Assembly: GCF_020005365.1 (NCBI RefSeq)
Contig: NZ_JACNML010000011.1
Span: 1 to 64,000, forward strand
Direction: 5' to 3'
Length of the DNA: 64,000 nt
Origin: Kangiella shandongensis
Lineage (GTDB): Bacteria > Pseudomonadota > Gammaproteobacteria > Enterobacterales > Kangiellaceae
The position numbers and the translations under genes were made by a program. This document shows, one piece after another, positions 1 through 8,163 of the stretch; positions within the stretch are counted from its first letter, which is position 1, and every line of letters starts with the position of its first letter. Below the pieces are notes generated by a model, which did not search any database, had not been told where the DNA came from, and saw only the letters and a list, made by a program, of their open reading frames with translations.

Positions 1-64
1 CGCTTTCTGTAATGTGCTTGACGGCCTGAATTTTAAATTCTTCGGTATATCGCTTGGATGACAT
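1..64 (-). mobile_element. IS3-family transposase OrfA, N-terminus (cut by window edge)
   Basis: An ATG at 62-64 on the minus strand opens a frame reading MSSKRYTEEFKIQAVKHI and runs off the left edge. This is the typical start of an IS3-family OrfA helix-turn-helix protein, which binds the element ends and is fused to OrfB by frameshifting. A strong GAGGAG ribosome site lies about 8 bases before the ATG. Upstream, the minus strand at about 127-102 reads TGAATCGCCCCG then TAGACAC, which looks like the terminal inverted repeat of such elements. The right part of the element lies outside the window. Confidence 0.8.
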
Positions 65-101
65 TTCATTCTCCTCTTTAGCTTCATTGTATAGCTAAAA
101 A

Positions 102-127
102 GTGTCTAGGAATATCGGGGCGATTCA
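102..127 (-). repeat. probable terminal inverted repeat of the minus-strand IS3 element
   Basis: Read on the minus strand, the segment begins TGAATCGCCCCG and continues to TAGACAC, a pattern remembered from ends of IS3-family elements. It sits 38 bases upstream of the minus-strand OrfA start and 17 bases upstream of the plus-strand OrfA start. This suggests the minus-strand element inserted just ahead of the plus-strand one. The partner repeat is outside the window, so the boundary is inferred. Confidence 0.45.
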
Positions 128-143
128 AACAAAGAGGTGTTCA

Positions 144-458
144 ATGGTAAGAAGAAGACAACGTCGGTCATTCAGTCCGGAGTTTAAACGAGATGCTGCG
201 AGTTTGGTGCTTGAACAAGGCTACAGTTATGCGGAAGCAAGCCGAGCCGTAGATGTCCATGACAATACCCTCCGAAAATGGGTTCAGCAGTTAAACAGTG
301 AGCAAAGCGGTCAAACGCCTAAAGGTAAGGCGATGACCCCAGAGCAGCAGAGAATACAAGAGCTTGAGGCTCGCGTGAATCGGTTAGAGCGGGAAAAATC
401 GATTCTAAAAAAGGCTACCGCTCTCTTGATGTCCGACGACCTGAACTCTACGCGCTGA
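144..458 (+). CDS. IS3-family transposase OrfA
   Basis: This is a 104-residue helix-turn-helix OrfA of a second IS3-family element. The ATG at 144 is preferred over the upstream start at 102 because AGAGGTG sits 5 bases before it and the protein then starts MVRRRQRRSFSPEFKRDAA. The C-terminal third is a leucine-zipper coil (ELEARVNRLEREKSILKKA), as usual for OrfA. Near the 3' end the heptamer A-AAA-AAG (407-413) lies in the correct phase for programmed -1 frameshifting into OrfB. The family makes the transposase as an OrfAB fusion. OrfB is truncated here, so the element is probably dead. Confidence 0.88.
   Translation: MVRRRQRRSFSPEFKRDAASLVLEQGYSYAEASRAVDVHDNTLRKWVQQLNSEQSGQTPKGKAMTPEQQRIQELEARVNRLEREKSILKKATALLMSDDLNSTR
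407..413 (+). promoter_or_regulatory. programmed -1 ribosomal frameshift heptamer of the IS3 element
   Basis: The bases AAAAAAG occur as CTA-AAA-AAG in the OrfA frame, exactly the A-AAA-AAG slip phase used by IS3-family elements. Slipping back one base enters the open frame of OrfB, which is already open at 413 and has no good start of its own. Confidence 0.75.
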
Positions 459-691
459 TAGATCGGTTGAGGGAGCATGAAGCGACTGAGTTGGTCTGCT
501 CAGCGTTAGGTGTTGGTGTGAGCAGTTTTTACGAGCGTCGGAAGCGGCGTCAGCAAATAGACACGAAACGACGGCTGCTGCGTGCCCGGGTAAAGCGGCT
601 GTTCATCAAGTCGCGCAACTCAGCGGGCACCCGTACCCTGGTTACCATGTTGAAAGATGAGGGTATCGTGCTGGGGCACTTTCTGAGTTAG
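413..691 (+). pseudogene. IS3-family transposase OrfB, 3'-truncated
   Basis: This frame, in -1 phase to OrfA, encodes the N-terminal HTH_21-type part of an IS3 OrfB (REHEATELVCSALGV, SSFYERRKRRQQ, RTLVTMLKDEGIVLG). OrfB proteins are normally about 270-290 residues and end in the DDE catalytic domain. Here similarity stops around base 675 and the frame ends at 691 after four unrelated residues. The whole rve/DDE domain and the right inverted repeat are missing, so the copy cannot transpose by itself. The break point joins sequence that belongs to another gene. Confidence 0.82.
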
Positions 692-828
692 CACATGAGC
701 CAGATGAGAATCATACTCGTAGAGTATTTCCTAATGATTCAACCTTTGCGGTAGTGCCAGATGCTAACGATAATCCAAATGCCAATGGCGCGGAGATTAA
801 TACAGAGAATTTAGCAAGTCTGGATTAG
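676..828 (+). pseudogene. 3' tail of an interrupted gene of unknown function
   Basis: Right after the IS remnant, a frame different from OrfB stays open for about 50 codons, with residues such as AHEPDENHTRRVF and ANGAEINTENLASLD, to a TAG at 826-828. It is acidic and Asn/Asp-rich. It ends overlapping by 4 bp the stop of the convergent FGGY kinase, a common arrangement for two real convergent genes. I read it as the surviving C-terminus of a gene whose front was lost with the IS insertion or deletion. The family is not recognised. Confidence 0.5.
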
Positions 829-2369
829 GATAAGCGGTGTAGGCTTTTGTATAAAGGTTTAAGACGCTTGTACATGTGTTGATAAACTTCGGTGTAGAGC
901 TTTTGATAGGCTTTTACATTCTCCGGCTTAGGGTAGAAGGTTGTACTTTCTCGGCACATGGCATTAACTGCGGTAGCGTAGTCGGGGTATGTGCCTATTC
1001 CAACGGCTGCATTGATCGCTGCCCCTAGCGCAGAAGTTTCGTAAGTATGAGGTCTGGTAGCCGGAAGGTTAAAGATATCAGCCGTAAGCTGCATACAGAC
1101 GTTGCTTTGTGAACCGCCGCCGGAAACGTATAAATGCTGAACTGGTCGTTTGGTCTTTTTCTCGATTGTCTCCATTCCCTCTCGTAAACTGTATGCGATC
1201 CCTTCCAGGATGGCATGGTAGACGTGAGCTTTGGTATGGGTATCTTTAAAGCCGATAATGGCCCCTCTGGCTTCTGGTCCTGGGACTTTGACGCCGGGTG
1301 ACCAGTAAGGCTGTAACACTAGCCCGTCTGAGCCTGGGGGGATATTAGCAACCGACTCTTCTAAAAGTTGCTCTGCAGCGACGCCTAATTGGGAGGATAG
1401 CTGTTGTTCTCTTTGGGCAAACTCTTCTTTAAACCAGCTGACCATCCAGAAACCGCGATGAATTTGAAATTCGAGCGTATAGGCGTCGGTGATGGATGAT
1501 GGGTAAGGTGGAATAAAGCGAATGGGTTCAAGGTACTTCTTACTGGTAACATTTATTGTTGCTGTGGTGCCAAAGCTTAGACAAGCCTGGTTATCATTAA
1601 TACAGCCCGAACCTAATACTTCAGAAGCTTTGTCTGAGCCAGCTGCTACAACGGGTAGCCCCGTTGCTAACCCAGTCATCTGTGCTGCTCGTTCAGTAAT
1701 ATTTCCAATGATTTCACCCGGCTTTACCAGCTCCGGAAGCTGTTCTTTATTTAGAGGGGCAACTTGCCACTTCCAGTCTGAAGAACGAGCCCACTGGTGT
1801 CGCTTGTAATCGAAAGGAATGTAACTGACCTGACTTGCAGTAGAGTCTTTAAATTCGGAGGTTAGTTTGTAGTTCAAATAGCCGGACAAGAGTAGGTACT
1901 TATCAGTTTTGGTCCATAGTTCTGGTTGATGGTGGGCTATCCAAGCTGCTTGGCAGCTAGATTGGAAGTTGTGCAGAGTTGAGGTTAACCCCGCAAGTTT
2001 AAAAATATATTTCCAAGAACCTTTAAGTGGTTTAATGTGCCTTAGCTTACGCTGATCTGTCCAGATAATGGCTGGGCGTAATGGTTCCCCGTGAGAGTCC
2101 AGATTGACCACCGTATTGCGCAGGGTTGTGACGGCGACGGCTGAGATTTTACTAAAAGCTTCGGGAGAACTCTGCTTTAAGCGCTGGCAAGCGAGGCATA
2201 AAGTATCCCAAAAGAATTGAGGATGTTGCTCATACCAGCCGGGATGTTCGGAGAGGTAGTTGTCAATTGGGATTTGGCTTTTAGCAAGGATATTGCCCGC
2301 TAAGTCAAAAATAATGGCACGCAAACTCTGCGTACCATTATCAATGGCGAGGATGACTTCCTCCGACAC
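825..2369 (-). CDS. FGGY-family carbohydrate (polyol) kinase
   Basis: This 514-residue cytoplasmic kinase of the FGGY family transfers phosphate from ATP to a sugar or polyol. The N-terminal phosphate-binding motif AIDNGTQSLRAIIFD (residues 8-22) and the C-terminal FGGY_C region with SGGGSQSNV (about 415) and ETSALGAAINAA are visible. Length matches the family (about 480-530). The start is a GTG placed directly after the TAG of the preceding oligopeptidase gene, so translation is probably coupled. It is the last gene of a five-gene operon containing glycerol-phosphate transfer genes, so glycerol is one possible substrate. The sequence does not settle substrate, and xylulose/ribulose-type kinases look similar. 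Confidence 0.88.
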   Translation of the reverse strand: MSEEVILAIDNGTQSLRAIIFDLAGNILAKSQIPIDNYLSEHPGWYEQHPQFFWDTLCLACQRLKQSSPEAFSKISAVAVTTLRNTVVNLDSHGEPLRPAIIWTDQRKLRHIKPLKGSWKYIFKLAGLTSTLHNFQSSCQAAWIAHHQPELWTKTDKYLLLSGYLNYKLTSEFKDSTASQVSYIPFDYKRHQWARSSDWKWQVAPLNKEQLPELVKPGEIIGNITERAAQMTGLATGLPVVAAGSDKASEVLGSGCINDNQACLSFGTTATINVTSKKYLEPIRFIPPYPSSITDAYTLEFQIHRGFWMVSWFKEEFAQREQQLSSQLGVAAEQLLEESVANIPPGSDGLVLQPYWSPGVKVPGPEARGAIIGFKDTHTKAHVYHAILEGIAYSLREGMETIEKKTKRPVQHLYVSGGGSQSNVCMQLTADIFNLPATRPHTYETSALGAAINAAVGIGTYPDYATAVNAMCRESTTFYPKPENVKAYQKLYTEVYQHMYKRLKPLYKSLHRLS

Positions 2370-4415
2370 CTATTGTCCTATGCCTGAATGACGCAACAGT
2401 GCATCGGTGGAAGGTTCTCTTCCGCGGAAAGCTTTGAAAAGATCGTCGGGTTCCTCGGAGCCCCCTTTCTGCAGAATGTTGATCAGGAAGTCAAGCCCCG
2501 TTTGTGGGTTGAAAATACCTTCTTCCTCGAAGCGTGAGAATGCGTCAGCCGATAGGACTTCTGCCCATTTGTAGCTGTAATATCCTGCGGCATAGCCACC
2601 GGCAAAAATATGCCCGAAACTGTGCTGGAAGCGATTAAACCCTGGTGGCTGGATAACGGCTACTTGCTGACGAACCTTATCTAGCGTTTGCTGTATTTGA
2701 TCTGGGGTTTCCGGATCAAACTCACTGTGGATCTTGAAGTCAAAGATGGAAAACTCTAGCTGGCGTACCATCTGCATGGCCGACTGAAAGTTTTTGGCGG
2801 CCAGTAGCCGTTCCAGTTTCTCCGCAGGAAGCGGTTCGCCCGTGTCATGATGTTTGGCAATTTTTGCCAGTCCTTCTTCTTCCCAACAGAAATTTTCTAA
2901 AAACTGACTTGGGAGTTCGACGGCATCCCATGGCACGCCGGAAATACCGGCAACAGACGCATGATTGATTTGCGTCAGCATGTGATGTAGACCATGGCCG
3001 AATTCATGGAATAGAGTAGTCACTTCATCATGCGTGAACAGGGCCGGTTTATCGCCAACTGGACCATTAAAGTTACAGGTTAAGAAGGCAACAGGTTTTT
3101 GGATACCGGTAGAAGTTTGGCGGCGCCCAACACAATCAGCCATCCATGCTCCACCCCGTTTATGACGGCGTGCATAGAGATCGAGATAAAAGCTGGCAAT
3201 ATAGTCATCGTCCTGGCTATAGATATCAAAGAAACGAACATCAGAATGCCAGGTCTCAACGTCATCTCGCTCCTGGAACTTAATATTAAATAAGGTTCCG
3301 GTGATGTCGAACATGCCTTGAATCACCTGATTTTCTGGAAACCAGGGACGTAACTCTTCTTGTGAAATGTTGTACTTTTCGTTTTTCAGCTTTTCACTGT
3401 AATAAGCCAGATCCCAGGCTTCGAGCTGGGAGATGCCATGTTTTTCTTTGGCATACTGGGTCAGTTCTTCGAGATCTCGTTCTGCCTGCGGTTTGGATTT
3501 AATGGCAAGGTCATTGAGAAAAGCCAGCACTTCATCGGTAGACCTGGCCATCTTCGTGGCCAGAGATAACTCACCGTAATGAGGGTAATCGAGAAGCTGG
3601 GCCAGCTCGTGACGTAGACTCAAAATTTCCGGCATAATGTCGCTATTATCAAATTTTCCGGCTTGAGGGCCCTGATCGGAGGCTCTGGTTGAAAAAGCAG
3701 TATACACTTCCTGACGCAGTTCACGGTTATTGGCGTGCATCATGATCGGCAGATAGGAAGGAAAATCTAAGGTGATGCGGTAACCTTCTACCCCACTAGC
3801 TTCGGCAGTCTGTCTGGCCGCTGCAATGGCAGATTCTGGTAGGCCATCCAGCGAGTCTGCGGTATCGAAGTCTTTGTGCCAGGCCATGGTGGCATCCAGC
3901 AGGTTCTGTTCAAATTTGGATGTTAACTCTGACAAACGCTTTTGAATGTCACCATAGCGTTTTTGCTTGTCTTTTTCCAAAGCGACGCCAGACAGTTTAA
4001 AGTCTCTTAAGTCGTCGTGCAGAATTTTGCGCTGGACTTTATCCAGGTTGAGCACATCGGCTCTATCGTTAAGGGCTTTCACCGACTGGTAGAGCCCTTT
4101 GTGTTGACCCATTTCTGTGCCATAGTCGGACAATAAAGGCAAGCAGGCGTTGTAGGCTTCTCGAACTTCTTCCGAGTTAGCTACCGAATTAAGATGGCTG
4201 ATAGGCGACCAGGCTCTATCCAGACGATCATTGATTGCTTCGAGCGGTTTTACGAAGTTGTCCCAGCTGATTGACGATGCGTCTAATTGTTCGGTCAGCT
4301 CGTTAATGGCGGTACGACTATCATTGATGATAGTTTCAACCGCTTGAGCCATATGCGTAGGCTCAATTTTAGAAAAAGGGGGCAGTGTAGTGAGGTTCAA
4401 AAGAGGATTCGACAT
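2370..4415 (-). CDS. prlC: oligopeptidase A (M3 family zinc metallopeptidase)
   Basis: This cytoplasmic M3 metallopeptidase of 681 residues, almost the same length as E. coli OpdA/PrlC (680), degrades short peptides including released signal peptides. The zinc site HEFGH is at about 470-474 within TLFHEFGHGLHHML. Downstream come the expected M3 segments such as ELPSQFLENFCWE and FGHIFAGGYAAGYYSY. The ATG at 4415 has AGAAGG ahead of it. It lies 9 bp after the glycosyltransferase gene and abuts the FGGY kinase, so it is embedded in an envelope-type operon, an unusual neighbourhood for prlC. Confidence 0.95.
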   Translation of the reverse strand: MSNPLLNLTTLPPFSKIEPTHMAQAVETIINDSRTAINELTEQLDASSISWDNFVKPLEAINDRLDRAWSPISHLNSVANSEEVREAYNACLPLLSDYGTEMGQHKGLYQSVKALNDRADVLNLDKVQRKILHDDLRDFKLSGVALEKDKQKRYGDIQKRLSELTSKFEQNLLDATMAWHKDFDTADSLDGLPESAIAAARQTAEASGVEGYRITLDFPSYLPIMMHANNRELRQEVYTAFSTRASDQGPQAGKFDNSDIMPEILSLRHELAQLLDYPHYGELSLATKMARSTDEVLAFLNDLAIKSKPQAERDLEELTQYAKEKHGISQLEAWDLAYYSEKLKNEKYNISQEELRPWFPENQVIQGMFDITGTLFNIKFQERDDVETWHSDVRFFDIYSQDDDYIASFYLDLYARRHKRGGAWMADCVGRRQTSTGIQKPVAFLTCNFNGPVGDKPALFTHDEVTTLFHEFGHGLHHMLTQINHASVAGISGVPWDAVELPSQFLENFCWEEEGLAKIAKHHDTGEPLPAEKLERLLAAKNFQSAMQMVRQLEFSIFDFKIHSEFDPETPDQIQQTLDKVRQQVAVIQPPGFNRFQHSFGHIFAGGYAAGYYSYKWAEVLSADAFSRFEEEGIFNPQTGLDFLINILQKGGSEEPDDLFKAFRGREPSTDALLRHSGIGQ

Positions 4416-4424
4416 AAATACCTT

Positions 4425-5180
4425 CTAAGATGTTTTACTCAATTCAAAGAGTTTGGCTTCTTTCAATAAAGCATAATATGCGGATAAATGTGAAAAAATA
4501 AAGCCTCGCAATCCAGAAAAGCAGTAGCGGTAGATGAGGTAATTGCGAATAAACTCTAGGGGATAGATGAGTAGCAGTTTGAGAATCGACGGCTGTTTCC
4601 CTTTTTGATACTTTTCGGCAGCTTTAAGCGATGAATATTTATTATATTTGTCGGTTAGTTGCGTGATATCAGCGTAACCATAATGATTAAAATATTTACT
4701 GGTATTTTTCAGCTTACCATTAATTCTTGGCCCTTCGTGAACAAGGTTATCAATATGATACTGAACAAATTGTTTTTTAAACAACCTTGTATTGGTTGGT
4801 AACCGGGTAAGTTTCGAAAAGAACTTTCCAATAAAAAGATCATTACGACGACATTTGAGGGCAACGTAATGGTGCTGTTCACTGGTAAATCGTTTTATTT
4901 CCTCAATAAAGGCTTTGGTCAGTTCCTCATCGGCATCGAGATTCAGTACCCACTCGTGCTGGCAGAGCCCCATGGCATAATGTTTTTGCCTGGCGTAGCC
5001 GGGCCAGTCGTTATGAATGACTTTGGCGCCCTTGCTTTTGGCGATCGATATCGTGTTGTCAGTACTGCCACTATCGACCACGATAATTTCAGCAAAGTCC
5101 TGGCAGCTGTCCAGCACCCGGCCAATGTGCCGCTCTTCATTCTGGACAATAATAAAAACACTGACGGATATTTTGTTCAT
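4425..5180 (-). CDS. family 2 glycosyltransferase, WaaE/KdtX-like
   Basis: This GT-A fold glycosyltransferase of 251 residues resembles LPS core WaaE (beta-1,4-glucosyltransferase acting on heptose I). The N-terminus VSVFIIVQNEERHIGRVLDS, the nucleotide-binding VVDSGSTDNT and the DxD-like NLDADEEL (about residue 93) are characteristic. The C-terminal region (KFFSKLTRLPTNTRLFKK, LVHEGPRINGKL) matches that subfamily. It probably works on the cytoplasmic face of the inner membrane on the growing core oligosaccharide. It follows the cytidylyltransferase gene after 5 bp in the same operon, suggesting a joint role in decorating LPS core. The sugar donated is not known. Confidence 0.85.
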   Translation of the reverse strand: MNKISVSVFIIVQNEERHIGRVLDSCQDFAEIIVVDSGSTDNTISIAKSKGAKVIHNDWPGYARQKHYAMGLCQHEWVLNLDADEELTKAFIEEIKRFTSEQHHYVALKCRRNDLFIGKFFSKLTRLPTNTRLFKKQFVQYHIDNLVHEGPRINGKLKNTSKYFNHYGYADITQLTDKYNKYSSLKAAEKYQKGKQPSILKLLLIYPLEFIRNYLIYRYCFSGLRGFIFSHLSAYYALLKEAKLFELSKTS

Positions 5181-5185
5181 AGTAA

Positions 5186-5590
5186 TTATTCTTCTTCAGG
5201 TTCTATATGGCGTACAACTTCGATAATTTCTGTGGTCGAAATCGAAGGGGTACGAGGCAGGTACTTTATCTGGCACAAGTCTGACAGTTCGTCGAACTGA
5301 CCTTGCCAGTCATCACCCATGACAAGAATGTCAGCGTGATATTGTTGAATATAGTCGGGCTTCTGCTCGAGTGATTCTTCAAGAAAAACAAAATCGACAC
5401 AAGACAAAGCGTCGATGATACGTATGCGATCATGCTCCGAATAAATGGGAGGACGACCTTTCTTTGAGTAGTTGAGTTTATCGGAAGAAACACCGACATA
5501 TAGTTCGTCGCCTAAAGCCCGGGCACGTTCCAGAATATTGACGTGACCCACATGAAAAACATCAAAAGTACCAAAGGTTATGACTCGCAT
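5186..5590 (-). CDS. glycerol-3-phosphate cytidylyltransferase-like nucleotidyltransferase
   Basis: This small nucleotidyltransferase of 134 residues resembles TagD/GCT, which makes CDP-glycerol from CTP and glycerol 3-phosphate. The start MRVITFGTFDVFHVGHVNIL carries the HxGH motif, and ISTTEI near the C-terminus is the second CTP-binding signature. The longer open frame upstream is rejected because it overlaps the preceding gene. The ATG at 5590 lies 2 bp after that gene's stop. The adjacent CDP-glycerol glycerophosphotransferase-like protein is its expected consumer, which supports the substrate. Related ethanolamine-phosphate or FAD-type enzymes remain possible from sequence alone. Confidence 0.87.
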   Translation of the reverse strand: MRVITFGTFDVFHVGHVNILERARALGDELYVGVSSDKLNYSKKGRPPIYSEHDRIRIIDALSCVDFVFLEESLEQKPDYIQQYHADILVMGDDWQGQFDELSDLCQIKYLPRTPSISTTEIIEVVRHIEPEEE

Positions 5591-5592
5591 GA

Positions 5593-6654
5593 TTAGCCTT
5601 GATTGATAATAAACTGTGCCACTCGCTGAGAACATAGGCCATCTACCTGGCCGACAACCTGTTGTGTAATCTCCCGGCGAGTAGCCTGATAAAGCGAGTG
5701 ATCGTTAAGGTTTGATTCTACCGCAGATTTCAGCTTACGATAATGATCAATATTGGCCCCCATTGACTGGAATAGTTGATAATCGTCAGACAAACGCTTC
5801 TTCAGGCGGAATTTTAAAAAGCCGCGATACCCCCAACGGAGTTTGAGGAAGTGGCAGATGATGACGGGCTTGTCGAGGGCGATAAACTCAAATAGCGCCG
5901 AAGAGGTTTCACTAATCATCAGATCGGCCGTGGCCATAAAAGGGACTAGATTTTGCTCACTCTCCTGGGCCAGATAAACATTGTCAAAGGTTGCCCAGTG
6001 TTGCAGCAGATCGCGCTGCTTCTCATAAGCTGGTTTAATCAGCGATAAATAGTGGGGTTTGAGCAAAATATTATATTCAGCAAATTCCTGTGGCCAGTTT
6101 TTCGGAAAGTTCTCGATGGTACTGGGGTAAAAAGTTGGTGAATAAAGTAGGGTCGGTTTGTCCGGATCGAGACTGAGCGAGCTCAAATCCAGTTTGATCG
6201 AAGGATCATTAATAATGGGATCCAGCTTGGTATAGCCGGTTAACACAAAGTTTTTATCCGGGTACAGTTGCTGCAACCGGTTTTTACGCGACTCCGACTC
6301 GACGAAGCGGTATTGGATTGGTGCACTGGACGCATTGTAATAGGTAGATTTTGGGCCTAGTCCGTGCAGAATTAAAGCCGTTTGGCAGATATCATTGAGC
6401 TCTCTGGCGATTTCAGCAGCATGCCCAAATATAACCCAGTCGGGACTTTGTTGTTGGTAGAAGTTTAATCGTTCTTCCGGTTTTACGACTTGGGTTGTAA
6501 CGTTTTTACGCTTCAGTGATTCTAATATAGCACTGGGTGGTTCAGTGGTGAACACCACAGAAATACTGATATTCGGGTGCTTAAGCAAAGCCTCTATAAC
6601 CGGCTCAAAATGAGGCAGATAATACAAATAAGCGGCATCAAAAAATAACTTCAC
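5593..6654 (-). CDS. CDP-glycerol glycerophosphotransferase family protein
   Basis: This 353-residue protein resembles the TagB/TagF-type GT-B glycerophosphotransferase domain that moves glycerol phosphate from CDP-glycerol to an acceptor. Recognisable segments are ALILHGLGPKS, LLYSPTFYPS, YNILLKPHYLSL and ADLMISETSSALFEFIALDKPVI, the last being the donor-site region. No signal peptide or transmembrane segment is seen, consistent with action at the inner face of the membrane. It starts with GTG and is the first gene of the operon. In Gram-positives the family builds teichoic acid. In a Gram-negative the acceptor is more likely LPS core or a capsule, which is inference. Confidence 0.85.
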   Translation of the reverse strand: MKLFFDAAYLYYLPHFEPVIEALLKHPNISISVVFTTEPPSAILESLKRKNVTTQVVKPEERLNFYQQQSPDWVIFGHAAEIARELNDICQTALILHGLGPKSTYYNASSAPIQYRFVESESRKNRLQQLYPDKNFVLTGYTKLDPIINDPSIKLDLSSLSLDPDKPTLLYSPTFYPSTIENFPKNWPQEFAEYNILLKPHYLSLIKPAYEKQRDLLQHWATFDNVYLAQESEQNLVPFMATADLMISETSSALFEFIALDKPVIICHFLKLRWGYRGFLKFRLKKRLSDDYQLFQSMGANIDHYRKLKSAVESNLNDHSLYQATRREITQQVVGQVDGLCSQRVAQFIINQG

Positions 6655-6750
6655 GACAGATTACTTCAAATTCTCGAGTGACTTATTATAAATAAGTGCT
6701 TGATGTGTTTATAATCCGTTCATTATAACCAGAAAGGCCATGAAATAACG

Positions 6751-8106
6751 ATGACTGTTAAACACTATGATTTTATTACTATTGGTGGCGGTAGCGGCGG
6801 CATTGCTTCGGCAAACCGGGCTTCAATGCATGGTGCAAAGAGTGCCATAATTGAAGGTAAAGCGCTGGGCGGCACCTGCGTCAATGTTGGTTGTGTGCCC
6901 AAAAAAGCCATGTGGTACGGCGCCCAAGTCGCTGAGGCATTTAAGTATGCGCCAGATTATGGATTTAAAATATCCAATGTCGACTTTGACTGGGGTAAAT
7001 TGGTGGAAAGCCGCGAAGCCTATATTTCTCGCATTCATCAAAGCTACGAGCGCAACTTGGGCAACAACAAAGTCGACGTTATCAGCGGGCATGCCAAATT
7101 TGTCGGCAAGCATGAAGTTGAGGTCGATGGTGAACGCTACAGTGCCGAGCATATTGTTATTGCCACTGGCGGCTACCCGATCATTCCTGATATTCCTGGT
7201 GCTGAGCATGGTATCGACTCGGATGGTTTTTTTGAGCTACAGGAGCAACCTAAGACTGCGGTAGTTGTCGGTGCGGGGTATATCGCCGTGGAAATTGCTG
7301 GCTTGCTGCATGCGCTGGGAACCGAGACTCATCTGGCGGTCCGTAAACATAAACCATTGCGTGACTTTGATGATCTCCTGTCGGATACTTTGGTTGAAGT
7401 GATGAGGGATACGGGGCTTAATCTGCATACACACAGTATTCCTCGCTCGGTAAATAAATTGGATGATGGCCGTTTGGAGTTAAAGCTCGAAAATGGTGAA
7501 ACGATTGGTCCGGTGGATACCTTAATCTGGGCGGTTGGACGAGCACCGGCGACGGGTAATCTGAGTTTAGAGAAGACGGGCGTTGCCAAAGACCCGCAGG
7601 GGTTCATTAAAACGGACAAATACCAAAACACCACGGCTAAAGGTATTTATGCCATTGGAGATAATACGGGGCGTCTGGCTTTAACTCCTGTGGCCATTCA
7701 GGCGGGTCGTCGTTTGGCCGAACGCCTGTTTAATGGCAAGGACAAAGAGCACCTGGACTACACCAATGTACCGACGGTGATCTTCAGTCACCCGCCGATC
7801 GGTACTGTCGGCATGACTGAAGAGCAGGCTAAAGAAACCTATGGTGAGGACAATATTAAGGTTTATAACTCATCTTTTACCGCCATGTATTCGGCGTTAA
7901 CTCAACACCGTGAACCGGCTAAAATGAAGTTGGTGTGTGCAGGCCCGGAAGAGCGCGTCATTGGGCTGCACGGTATTGGCTTTGGAGTGGATGAAATGCT
8001 GCAGGGTTTTGCAGTGGCCGTCAAAATGGGAGCGACCAAGGCTGACTTTGATAATACGGTGGCGATTCACCCGACTTCGGCTGAAGAATTTGTAACCATG
8101 CGTTAG
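6751..8106 (+). CDS. gorA: glutathione-disulfide reductase
   Basis: This 451-residue FAD flavoprotein reduces glutathione disulfide with NADPH in the cytoplasm. The FAD-binding GGGSGG begins at residue 12. The redox disulfide [13 protein letters not shown] places Cys43 and Cys48, and the C-terminal [12 protein letters not shown] gives the catalytic His440/Glu445 pair. These positions are nearly identical to E. coli Gor. The second dinucleotide motif [15 protein letters not shown] is also present. AAAGG lies 13 bases before the ATG. TATAAT at 6710-6715 is a plausible -10 element. The gene is divergent from the CDP-glycerol operon and ends at a strong bidirectional terminator. Confidence 0.95.
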   Translation: MTVKHYDFITIGGGSGGIASANRASMHGAKSAIIEGKALGGTCVNVGCVPKKAMWYGAQVAEAFKYAPDYGFKISNVDFDWGKLVESREAYISRIHQSYERNLGNNKVDVISGHAKFVGKHEVEVDGERYSAEHIVIATGGYPIIPDIPGAEHGIDSDGFFELQEQPKTAVVVGAGYIAVEIAGLLHALGTETHLAVRKHKPLRDFDDLLSDTLVEVMRDTGLNLHTHSIPRSVNKLDDGRLELKLENGETIGPVDTLIWAVGRAPATGNLSLEKTGVAKDPQGFIKTDKYQNTTAKGIYAIGDNTGRLALTPVAIQAGRRLAERLFNGKDKEHLDYTNVPTVIFSHPPIGTVGMTEEQAKETYGEDNIKVYNSSFTAMYSALTQHREPAKMKLVCAGPEERVIGLHGIGFGVDEMLQGFAVAVKMGATKADFDNTVAIHPTSAEEFVTMR

Positions 8107-8120
8107 AGACGCGGGGATCA

Positions 8121-8147
8121 ATAAAGCCCAGCGTTGCTGGGCTTTAT
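8121..8147. terminator. bidirectional intrinsic terminator, gor / TraB-family gene
   Basis: A perfect 12-bp inverted repeat (ATAAAGCCCAGC / GCTGGGCTTTAT) with a 3-base loop lies between convergent genes ending at 8106 and 8164. The AT-rich outer ends give each strand a short U-rich tail. Confidence 0.8.
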
Positions 8148-8163
8148 AGGCCGGTCAATGGTT

